The notes under the pieces: generated by a model | What the model saw: the letters and a program-made list of their open reading frames with translations, nothing else | What the model was told of the DNA's origin: nothing | The model's database searches: none | Assembly (NCBI GenBank): GCA_963850765.1 | Contig: CAWKMN010000011.1 | Coordinates: 62,001 to 126,000, forward strand | Length of the DNA: 64,000 nucleotides | Direction: 5' to 3' | DNA from: CAWKMN01 sp963850765 | GTDB taxonomy: Bacteria > Chloroflexota > Anaerolineae > Aggregatilineales > Aggregatilineaceae | Shown: positions 37,296-44,293 of the stretch, piece after piece | How positions within the stretch are numbered: the first letter of the stretch is position 1 | How the letters are laid out: the number at the start of each line of letters is the position of its first letter | Position numbers and translations under genes: made by a program

Positions 37296-38324
37296 CTACT
37301 CGGCGGGCAAGAAGGACATATCGTAGGCGGCGGTCAGATCGTCCAGCGGCGCTTCAAGCAGCCCGGCCCCGATCAGGATGCTCTGGGTGGCCTCCCAGGC
37401 GGCGGGGTTGGTCTGCCCCAACGGCTGGTCAGAGCGCCACAATTCCAGCGAGTTTTCGAGCACCTGCCGCTCCGTAGCATACTGGTCTTCAGGCAGATCG
37501 GGGACGTACTCGGGCACGCTGATGCTGAAGGCCGCGTCAGGATCGGCCAGGGTATCGGCCAGACCGCGCCGGACCGCGCGCACCATGCCGCGCACCAGAT
37601 CGGGTTTCTCGCGGATGGTTTCCTCGTTGGTGATCAAGCCGTTGGAGACCAGCGTGGCGTAATCCGAGACTTTGATAATGTTGACCGGGGTGCAATCCTG
37701 CTCGATCTTGATCGGTTCATTGGCGATATAAATCGCGGCAGCTTCGACCACGCCCTCGCACACGCTGGCGGCGGCGGTAAACCCGATCGACTCCAGTCCG
37801 CCCAGATCGTCTTCAGTCAGACCGGCAGCCGCCAGAAGCGCGCGCAGCCCGATATAACTCGCACCCTGCGGCCCAGGAATCCCGACGATGTGCCCGGCCA
37901 GATCCGCCGGCTCGGTCAGGTTGAGATCCGCCGGCGAGACCACGCCCACCGGGAAGTTGTGAAACCATTCGAACACATAGACCACGGGGCGATCGTTAGC
38001 CCGCGCCAGCAAAACCTGCTCCCCGCTGACCAGCCCGAACTGCAATTCGTTGTTCGCGATCCGGTTGACGCCGTTCGCCTCGTCGAAGTTGTTATCGAAC
38101 GAAATATCGATCCCCTCGTCGGCAAAATAACCGCGCTCGACGGCCACGTAGATCGGCGCGAACTGCGCGCTGGGGATATAGCTCATGAACAGCACGACTT
38201 TGGTCTGCCCCGATTCCTCGTCGTCGTCCTGAGTTAGTGCGTAGGCAACCACCAGCAGCACGAGCAAGAGCGCGACAACCACGCCCAACAGGATCAGCCG
38301 ATTACGAGACGAGCGTGTTTGCAT
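37296..38324 (-). CDS. ABC transporter substrate-binding protein (NMT1/THI5-like)
   Basis: Protein of 342 residues anchored by one N-terminal helix (LILLGVVVALLLVLLVVAY) and followed by an NMT1/THI5-like periplasmic-binding fold: SYIPSAQFAPIYVAVERGYF, a NELQFGLVSGEQVLLA segment, and VYVFEWFHNFPVGVV. The family binds thiamine or flavin precursors and alkylsulfonates. A riboflavin or pyrimidine-precursor substrate is possible; the sequence does not decide. No thiamine- or flavin-dependent riboswitch was recognised upstream of the operon. Confidence 0.88.
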   Translation of the reverse strand: MQTRSSRNRLILLGVVVALLLVLLVVAYALTQDDDEESGQTKVVLFMSYIPSAQFAPIYVAVERGYFADEGIDISFDNNFDEANGVNRIANNELQFGLVSGEQVLLARANDRPVVYVFEWFHNFPVGVVSPADLNLTEPADLAGHIVGIPGPQGASYIGLRALLAAAGLTEDDLGGLESIGFTAAASVCEGVVEAAAIYIANEPIKIEQDCTPVNIIKVSDYATLVSNGLITNEETIREKPDLVRGMVRAVRRGLADTLADPDAAFSISVPEYVPDLPEDQYATERQVLENSLELWRSDQPLGQTNPAAWEATQSILIGAGLLEAPLDDLTAAYDMSFLPAE

Positions 38325-38389
38325 TGGGCATACCCCCAGTTAACAGATCCGCAAAGGTGACGCTAGTTTACCGGGATCGGGCGATTCTG

Positions 38390-39250
38390 CTAGTCCTGCC
38401 AGTCGAGCAGAATACGTTCGAGCCAGGCGGCCAGCCCATAGAGCAGCAGCGCCAGGCCAGTTAAGGTAAAGACCGCGGCGATGACCAGCGGCGTATCGTA
38501 AATGCCGCGCCCGAAGTTGATCAGGTAGCCGAGGCCCGCGCTGGCGCTGACAAATTCCCCAACGACAGCCCCGATCACCGACAGCGTGGCGCTGACCTTC
38601 AGGCCACCGAGCAGGATGGGCAGCGCGGCGGGGAGTTCGAGGTGCCAGAAGGTTTGCAGCGGCGTCGCTTCGAGCGAGCGCATCAGGTCGCGCAGTTCGG
38701 GCGGGATGTTGCGCATGCCCAACACGGTATTGACCAGCATTGGGAAAAACACCAGCAGCGCGCAGATGATCACCTTGCTGGCGATCCCCGCCCCGAACCA
38801 GATAATCAGCAGCGGCGCGATGGCGACGATCGGCACGGCTTGCAGCGCGACCAGATAAGGCGTCAGGGTGAACGCGACGATCCGGCTCCTGGCGAGCAGA
38901 TAGCCGAGCCAGAAGGCCGCCATGACCCCGATCAACAGGCCGGTCAGCACTTCGCGCAGCGTGACGGCCATGTGCCGCACCAGCGATCCATCTGCGGCGA
39001 TCTCGCGCCAGCGCTGCACCACGCTGCCCGGCGACGGCACGATAAAGGTGGCGTACATGCCGGACCGCGCCAGCAGTTCCCAGGCGAGCAGCAAGAGCAG
39101 CCCAAAGACAGGAGCCAGCAGCCAGTGCCAGCGGCTTGAGCGGAAATAGGGCGCGCGCAGCGACATCAGGTGGGATGAGCGGAGCACATGATTGGGTGAG
39201 GGCTGCGATTCGGCCCGGCGTTGTTCAGCCGCCGACAGTTTACCATCCAT
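38390..39250 (-). CDS. ABC transporter permease (SsuC/ThiX-like)
   Basis: Membrane protein of 286 residues with six helices. The EAA loop ELRDLMRSLEATPLQTFWHLELPAALP contacts the ATPase; it is interrupted here to stay short, the key Glu-Ala being at about 194. The N-terminal 30 residues are polar and may be extra; an internal ATG (MSLRAPYFRSSRW) is an alternative start. It is the first transporter gene, 5 bp after the DUF2007 stop codon. Confidence 0.92.
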   Translation of the reverse strand: MDGKLSAAEQRRAESQPSPNHVLRSSHLMSLRAPYFRSSRWHWLLAPVFGLLLLLAWELLARSGMYATFIVPSPGSVVQRWREIAADGSLVRHMAVTLREVLTGLLIGVMAAFWLGYLLARSRIVAFTLTPYLVALQAVPIVAIAPLLIIWFGAGIASKVIICALLVFFPMLVNTVLGMRNIPPELRDLMRSLEATPLQTFWHLELPAALPILLGGLKVSATLSVIGAVVGEFVSASAGLGYLINFGRGIYDTPLVIAAVFTLTGLALLLYGLAAWLERILLDWQD

Positions 39251-39255
39251 ACGGG

Positions 39256-39555
39256 TTAACCTGCCTCATCCGAGGGTGGTTCGGAGAGTTCCGGGGGCGG
39301 CGGGTACGCTTCGGGATCGAGCAGGGCGCGGGCCTCTTCGTAATACGCTTCGGGCACGGCCACATCGACCCCACCCAGCAGCCCAACCGTCAGCGGGATG
39401 GCGCTGCTGCCTGCCGCCTCGCGGAGCAGCATCACCGGGATATTCGCGCCGCGCAGCAGCCCGGCGGGGATCTCCGCCGAGGCCAGATCAGTCGCATGCG
39501 CCACAATATACCATGTCTTGCGGTCCGGGCCGCGCCATTTGAGGATGTCGGTCAT
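39256..39555 (-). CDS. DUF2007-like small protein
   Basis: Protein of 99 residues starting MTDILKWRGPDRKTWYIV at ATG 39555. The arrangement VAHATDLASAEIPAGLLRGANIPVML, shown here only by its first and last parts (VAHATDLASAEI, GANIPVML), fits the DUF2007 fold of putative signal-transducing proteins. The C-terminus is Pro/Glu-rich. A promoter lies so close that the mRNA may have no leader. The transporter genes follow after 5 bp, so this small protein heads their operon. Confidence 0.7.
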   Translation of the reverse strand: MTDILKWRGPDRKTWYIVAHATDLASAEIPAGLLRGANIPVMLLREAAGSSAIPLTVGLLGGVDVAVPEAYYEEARALLDPEAYPPPPELSEPPSDEAG

Positions 39556-39561
39556 GGGCAG

Positions 39562-39590
39562 ATCATAACGGCTGGATGGGCGGACGGCAA
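39562..39590 (-). promoter_or_regulatory. Putative leaderless promoter for the DUF2007-transporter operon
   Basis: TTGCCG (39585-39590), a 17-bp spacer and TATGAT (39562-39567) on the minus strand are followed after 6 nt by ATG 39555. No ribosome binding site fits in between. Confidence 0.6.
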
Positions 39591-39662
39591 CGGTGAATGG
39601 TGGTTGGTGACTGGTTTTTTGGTTTTTTCGTGGGTTCTGATGAGGGCGTGATGGGATGTGGA

Positions 39663-39755
39663 GTTTTACCTCACCCCCCGGCCCCCTCTCCACACGCGGA
39701 GAGGGGGAGCCGGTGGCAGAAATGTTTTTGTAGGGGCGGGTTAACAAACCCGCCC
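39663..39755. repeat. CCTCACCCC segment plus GGGCGGGTT hairpin
   Basis: A CCTCACCCCCCGGCCCCC stretch with CTCTCC/GGAGAG inverted repeats (39669-39709) is followed by the hairpin GGGCGGGTT-AACA-AACCCGCCC (39734-39755). Both lie downstream of the cyclophilin gene. Confidence 0.65.
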
Positions 39756-39773
39756 TTGCGAAAGCGCCTGCGA

Positions 39774-40291
39774 TTAGGCTTCTTTGATCTCCACGGAGAG
39801 CAGCTTGGTGCCGGGTTTAGAGTCGCGCATGGGATCGCGCTCGCGGATCTTCATCAGCACATCCAGCCCGGTCTGATCCTTGACCTTGCCAAAGACGCCG
39901 TGTTTGCCATCCAGATGCGGCGTCGCGACGTGGGTGATGAAGAACTGGCTGCCGTTGGTATTCGGGCCGGCATTCGCCATGCTCAGGATGCCGGGGCCGG
40001 TGTGCTTGAGCGCCAGCGCGCCCTTCTCGTCATTGAAGCGGTAGCCAGGGCCGCCCGTCCGGTGCCGGTGGGATCGCCGCCCTGAGCCATGAACCTGTTG
40101 ATCACGCGGTGAAAGGTCGTGTTGTCATAGAAACCTTCGCGCGCGAGGAACACGAAGTTATTGACCGTTTCCGGTGCCTGTTTGGCGAAAAGCTCAACCT
40201 CAATATCGCCCTGTTCGGTCTTGAGGATCGCGGTGTAATTCTTGTTTGGATCGAGCCGCATTCCGGGCGGCGCATTAAATTGTTTGGCCAT
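39774..40291 (-). CDS. Cyclophilin-type peptidyl-prolyl isomerase (one frameshift)
   Basis: Cytoplasmic cyclophilin of about 172 residues, catalysing cis-trans isomerisation of prolyl bonds. The N-terminal part has FHRVINRFMAQGGDPTGTG with the catalytic Arg, and the C-terminal part NTNGSQFFITHVATPHLDG and HGVFGKV. One base is missing near 40052 in a G run, which splits the gene into two frames; joined, the sequence reads GR-GGPGYRFNDEK as in the family. No signal peptide. Confidence 0.93.
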
Positions 40292-40358
40292 GAGTTTTTT
40301 CCCTTGTGCTCCATCATAAAAACCTGAACGAGAGTCTAGCAGAACTGCGCGCGTTGCG

Positions 40359-40472
40359 CTTTCAGGCCATTAGCGGTTAGCCGTTAGCCAAAAGCAAAAT
40401 CCGAGATTCCCGCATGATACGGATAAACACCGACCGCAGCTAAGTGCTAAAAGCTAACGACTAATCGCTCAG
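40359..40472. repeat. Inverted GTTAGC/GCTAAC word repeat
   Basis: The words GGCCATTAGCGGTTAGCCG (about 40365-40390) and GTGCTAAAAGCTAACGACT (about 40445-40465) face each other in the gap between the M20 peptidase and the cyclophilin. It is the same family as 13046-13155. Confidence 0.65.
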
Positions 40473-40475
40473 GAA

Positions 40476-41840
40476 CTAGAGTACCGCGAAATGCTCGATA
40501 AACGACGCCGTGAAGCGCATCGAACCAAAATAGTCCTTGACGAAGATATTCTCGTTGGGCGAGTGCGCCCGGATGTTGGGGTGCCACGTCGCCCCGGCGA
40601 AGATCATCGGCTGGCCGAGCACCGCGTCAAACGGATGCATCGGGCCGCTGCCCGCATACCACGGCAGCATCACCGGGGTTTTGCCCCATGTAGCCTGGCT
40701 GGCCGCGAGCGCCGCCCGTTCGGGAAGCTGGCCGGGCGCTGACGCGGCAAATTCCTCCGAGCCCAGGTCCGTAATCGTGATGTCGGTGAAGCCGCGCCGG
40801 TCCAGATGCTGCCGCAGCAGGTCTTGGGCCAGCTTCGAGGTCAGCCCCTTGACCAGCCGGAAATCGAGCTTGGCCATGGCTTCGGCGGGCAGCACTGTTT
40901 TGGAGCCCGCCCCGCCATAACCGGAATGGATGCCGCAGATCGTAATGGTCGGTGCGCCCAGGTGTCGGCGGCGTGCTTCGTGATCGCTGATGCCGTTGAT
41001 CCAGCGATCCAACCCCCAGCGCGCGCGCATCGCTTCAAATTCCATCGGCACGGCGTCGATCCGGCGCAGATCTTCTTCGCTGAGGGGAGCCAGATGATCC
41101 AGATAGCCGTCGAGGGTGAGGTGATCCTGCGGATCTTTGAGTGTGCTCAGCGCCCATACCAGCCGCCATGCCGGATTTACCACCATCGGCGCGACCGAGG
41201 AATGGAGATCGTGGCTTGGCCCGTGGCAGTGCAGCTCAAAATAGGCCAGACCTTTGCCACCCAGCCCGAACGTCGGGCGGCCCGCTTCGTCATAGCCGCC
41301 GCCTTCCCACAGCACACCGTCGGCTGTGAGCATCCCGGCATACTGCTTGACCCAGTCTTCGAGGTTGTTGCTGCCGGTTTCCTCTTCGCCTTCGACCACC
41401 CACTTGATCCGCACCGGCAAATCGCCCTGCGTCTGGAGCCATGCTTCGACCGCCTGAATGCGCGAGAGCAGTTCGCCCTTGTCATCAGACGTGCCGCGCC
41501 CGTAGATCGTGCCGTCCCTGATGACCATCTCAAAGGGCGGCGTCTCCCACAATTCGATCGGGTCTTCGGGCTGCACATCATAATGGTTGTAGATCAGCAG
41601 GGTACGCGCGGCATCCACTGGCCCAAGCTCCGCATATACGACCGGCGCTCCCCCCGTGGGGTAGATCGTGACCGCCGCTCCGATCTGGCGCAGACGCTCC
41701 GCGACCATCTCCGCCATCGCCGCGACGCCGCGCCCGTCGGCGGCCACGCTCGGCTGCGCGATGAACTGGCCGAACTCCTCCAAAAAACGCTCGCTGTTCT
41801 GCTCAATATACTGGTTAAATGCTTCGGTGTTGTACGACAC
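40476..41840 (-). CDS. M20-family metallopeptidase (dipeptidase)
   Basis: Dizinc peptidase of 454 residues. The metal ligands are in NHYDVQP (His), GRGTSDDKG (bridging Asp), EGEEETGS (catalytic Glu and ligand Glu), and the C-terminal AHSPNENI (His). The lid domain includes HCHGPSHDLHSS. The size and motifs fit the CNDP/PepV-like dipeptidases acting on di- and short peptides in the cytoplasm. The start is GTG 41840 with GGAG 11 nt upstream. The adenosine-specific kinase gene lies 32 bp upstream. Confidence 0.93.
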   Translation of the reverse strand: MSYNTEAFNQYIEQNSERFLEEFGQFIAQPSVAADGRGVAAMAEMVAERLRQIGAAVTIYPTGGAPVVYAELGPVDAARTLLIYNHYDVQPEDPIELWETPPFEMVIRDGTIYGRGTSDDKGELLSRIQAVEAWLQTQGDLPVRIKWVVEGEEETGSNNLEDWVKQYAGMLTADGVLWEGGGYDEAGRPTFGLGGKGLAYFELHCHGPSHDLHSSVAPMVVNPAWRLVWALSTLKDPQDHLTLDGYLDHLAPLSEEDLRRIDAVPMEFEAMRARWGLDRWINGISDHEARRRHLGAPTITICGIHSGYGGAGSKTVLPAEAMAKLDFRLVKGLTSKLAQDLLRQHLDRRGFTDITITDLGSEEFAASAPGQLPERAALAASQATWGKTPVMLPWYAGSGPMHPFDAVLGQPMIFAGATWHPNIRAHSPNENIFVKDYFGSMRFTASFIEHFAVL

Positions 41841-41872
41841 GCTGTCTATGCTCCTCGATCAGCCTCAGAAAG

Positions 41873-42358
41873 TTAGAGTTTGTAGCCGAACCGGCGCAGC
41901 AGGGCCTTTCGCCACGCGACGCCTTCATCATCCTCCACGCCTTTGCTCGCCAGCCCGTCGATCACGCCCAGGATGCCGCGCCCCTGCTCGGTTTCGGCTA
42001 CGATCACCTGGGTGGGGTTGGCCGTTGCACAGAAGACCCGCACGACTTCGGGCACATTCTGCACCGCTTTGAGGATGTTGATGGGAAAATAGCCTTCACC
42101 CAGGAACACGATAAAACTGTGCCCGGCGGCGATCGCCTGGGCGTTTTTGACGGCCAGCTCGCGCAGGGTATCGTCCGTCCCGGAATGGCGGATCAGGCAC
42201 GCGCCGGACGCTTCGCAGAACGCCAGCCCGAACTTGATCCCTGGCACGGCGCTCACCAGCGTCTCGTGAAGGTCTTCGACCGTCTTGATAAAATGGCTCT
42301 GGCCCAGAATGAAGTTCAGCGACTCGGGTTTTTCAATTGGAACAACGCTGAGTTCCAT
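41873..42358 (-). CDS. Adenosine-specific kinase family protein
   Basis: Protein of 161 residues covering the whole adenosine-specific kinase family (PF04008): MELSVVPIEKPESLN, QSHFIKTVEDLHETL, GIKFGLAFCEASG and RVFCATANPTQVIV are typical. An archaeal member has a solved structure; the biological role is unclear. ATG 42358 has GGAG 8 nt upstream; an in-frame ATG six codons earlier (42376) lacks one. Confidence 0.93.
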   Translation of the reverse strand: MELSVVPIEKPESLNFILGQSHFIKTVEDLHETLVSAVPGIKFGLAFCEASGACLIRHSGTDDTLRELAVKNAQAIAAGHSFIVFLGEGYFPINILKAVQNVPEVVRVFCATANPTQVIVAETEQGRGILGVIDGLASKGVEDDEGVAWRKALLRRFGYKL

Positions 42359-42371
42359 CGCGGTTTCTCCT

Positions 42372-42472
42372 CGCAAAAGCAGTTGTCAGTGAACAGTTGA
42401 CAGTAAGCACTAAGCAGTAAAAGCTGTGTTTACGCGCGCTCATGCGCGGCGGTTACGCCCTTACTGCTTAGA
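42372..42472. repeat. CAGTTGTCAGTGAACAG and CTTACTGCTTAG word repeats
   Basis: A run of CAGTTGTCAGTGAACAGTT-type words is followed by AAGCACTAAGCAGTAAAAGC and, 40 nt later, its complement CTTACTGCTTAG. The 167-bp gap between two minus-strand genes is filled by this element. Confidence 0.6.
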
Positions 42473-42543
42473 ATAGCGCAAATCAAACAAGCCCACCATG
42501 CGGTGAGCTTGCGGATTGGCTACCCACTAAATTCGGGAGGCGA

Positions 42544-42813
42544 TCAGGCGTCCGGCGTGCTGGTGGAATCGGGTGGGGCGGCTTCGTCCTCGTCTTCCCA
42601 GCTCACGATCCAGATACACAGCCCGGCGACGGCAATCGTCGCCACGATCAGCGCGATCCAGTTGCCGGTGGTCAGGCCCACGTCGCGCGCTTCATAGACC
42701 AGCAGCGCCACACAGCCGATCGACAGCACGGCCCACGCGGTGATGCGCGGCCAGGTTTCGATCAGGTTCACGATCGGGCCAATGCCCGGCTGATGTTTGA
42801 GTCGTTCGACCAT
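42544..42813 (-). CDS. Small hypothetical membrane protein
   Basis: Protein of 89 residues with two membrane helices (ITAWAVLSIGCVALLVYEA and WIALIVATIAVAGLCIWIV) and an acidic tail ending DSTSTPDA. GAGAG lies about 9 nt before ATG 42813. No family recognised. It stands alone between two repeat elements. Confidence 0.6.
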   Translation of the reverse strand: MVERLKHQPGIGPIVNLIETWPRITAWAVLSIGCVALLVYEARDVGLTTGNWIALIVATIAVAGLCIWIVSWEDEDEAAPPDSTSTPDA

Positions 42814-42847
42814 AGTTCGATACTCTCTATACCTTCATCCTGCAAGG

Positions 42848-43022
42848 GTTATGAGTCATGAGTTTTGAGTTATGAGTAAAGGCAGAGTGATGCCAATTGA
42901 GATAAGTAGTCCCGTCTCCGTTCGTTTAGTAGGGGCAGGTCTCCAAATCTGCCACACGCGGCGAGGGGATTTACACACCGGCGGTATGAGGTTTTCAAAA
43001 CTCAAGACTCAAAACTCAAAAC
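42848..43022. repeat. Nested repeat: GAGTTTTGAGTT arms around a GGGGCAGGT hairpin
   Basis: The left arm (42848-42878, ATGAGTCATGAGTTTTGAGT) and right arm (42998-43022, AAAACTCAAGACTCAAAACT) are complementary. Between them is a GTAGGGGCAGGTCTCC-AAATCTGCC hairpin (42929-42953). Confidence 0.75.
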
Positions 43023-43029
43023 CTCTTCT

Positions 43030-44202
43030 CTACAACGGCTTCAGCACGCGCTCGGCGCGCAGTTTCTTGGCGAAGATCTGGAACCCGTCGGGACGGGCTT
43101 CGCGGGCGGCTTCGCGCCACGCGGGGACCTTGATCTCTTCGAGTTCCTGCTTGATATACCCCTGGTCGAGGAATACCTGGACCATTTCGGGCATCTCACT
43201 CTCCGGCAGGAAGACATAACCAACTTCGCTCTGTAATTCTTTTGAGGCATTCTCAATCGCCTGGATCAGTGCCGTCGCGACCGGCATCACCGGCGCTTGC
43301 TGCACGACCAGGAACTCATCGACCCGTGTGATCAGGTTCTCGACCAGAAAGCCTACCAGCCCGACCGGCGTATTATTCGCCATGGCCAGCATATACGACT
43401 TTTGCCCAAACGCCATCAGCACGTCCATACGGCTGAGCTGCTTGCCGGTGTGGCGCTGGATCAGCCCGGCGATCAACTCGGCGTTGCGCGGCAGGCCCCG
43501 AATAATGTCCAGCGAGTGGATCACCATCTCGCCGGTCTTGCGGGTCTCGCTCGGCTGGACTTCGACGCGCTGCGGCGCGGCCTGAAGCTCTTCTTCTTCG
43601 GCGGCCCCTTTGATCTGCGACCAGGACAGCCGGACCTGCTGCCACGTTTCTTCGGGCGTGCCGTTGTTCGAGATCACGACGTTGGCGCGGGCAAGCTTGT
43701 CCGCCTGTGGATTCTGAACGCGGATGCGCTTCAGCGCTTCCGGGCGGGGCAGGCCGCGCTTCGCCAGCCGTTCAACCTGTTTTTCTTCGCTGGCGTCCAC
43801 CACCCAGATCGCGTCCATCTGGTCGGCAAGCTGGCCTTCGAGCAGTTTGATTGCCTCCACGACCACAACTTTGTGGCGCGTGCGCTTGATCAGGGTGTCA
43901 ATCGCCTGGCCGACGATGGGATGCGTCAGGGCTTCCAGGTGAGCCAGCGCATCCGGGTGGGCGAAGACCACCGCCGCCAGCTTCGAGCGGTCGACGCGCC
44001 TTTCCGCATCGAGAATCCATTGACCAAACATGGTGACGACGGGCTTATAAGCGGGTGCGCCAGGGGCCATAGCCTGATGAGCCAGACCATCGGCATCAAT
44101 GGTATAGGCCCCCAGGTGCTCCAACATACGGCGCACCAGGCTTTTACCCATCGCTATGTTCCCCGTGAGGCCGATCACATATTTTCCGTCCCAACGACCC
44201 AC
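43030..44202 (-). CDS. coaE: Dephospho-CoA kinase fused to a C-terminal GNAT-like domain
   Basis: Protein of 390 residues, about twice the length of CoaE (about 200). Residues 1-205 are dephospho-CoA kinase: P-loop GLTGNIAMGKS, YTIDADGLAHQ and LTHPIVGQ; the enzyme makes coenzyme A from dephospho-CoA with ATP. The remaining part (about 225-390) includes MVIHSLDIIRGLPRNAELI, NTPVGLVGFLVENL and GYVFLPESEMPEMV, which looks like an acyltransferase-fold (GNAT-type) remnant; I am unsure of this. The start is GTG 44202 with GGAGG 7 nt upstream. A promoter and a palindromic operator-like site precede it. Confidence 0.82.
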   Translation of the reverse strand: MGRWDGKYVIGLTGNIAMGKSLVRRMLEHLGAYTIDADGLAHQAMAPGAPAYKPVVTMFGQWILDAERRVDRSKLAAVVFAHPDALAHLEALTHPIVGQAIDTLIKRTRHKVVVVEAIKLLEGQLADQMDAIWVVDASEEKQVERLAKRGLPRPEALKRIRVQNPQADKLARANVVISNNGTPEETWQQVRLSWSQIKGAAEEEELQAAPQRVEVQPSETRKTGEMVIHSLDIIRGLPRNAELIAGLIQRHTGKQLSRMDVLMAFGQKSYMLAMANNTPVGLVGFLVENLITRVDEFLVVQQAPVMPVATALIQAIENASKELQSEVGYVFLPESEMPEMVQVFLDQGYIKQELEEIKVPAWREAAREARPDGFQIFAKKLRAERVLKPL

Positions 44203-44233
44203 GGCTCTACCTCCACGAAAACTTTACACGCTC

Positions 44234-44256
44234 ACAATGATAACTTTCATCATTGT
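44234..44256. promoter_or_regulatory. Operator-like palindrome overlapping the coaE -10 box
   Basis: ACAATGAT (44234-44241) and ATCATTGT (44249-44256) are perfect 8-bp arms with a 7-nt centre. The site overlaps the -10 box and the expected transcription start of the coaE-fusion gene, as a repressor site would. Confidence 0.55.
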
Positions 44257-44280
44257 AACTTGGGCGCGGTTTTGGGGCAA
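44252..44280 (-). promoter_or_regulatory. Putative promoter for the coaE fusion gene
   Basis: TTGCCC (44275-44280), a 17-bp spacer and TACAAT (44252-44257) on the minus strand lie 49 nt before GTG 44202. Confidence 0.6.
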
Positions 44281-44293
44281 ACGGGACTCAACG

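Noticed and set aside
39256..39600. TPP or FMN riboswitch upstream of the THI5-type transporter
   Set aside because: I looked for the conserved core elements and found none; the promoter leaves no room for a leader.
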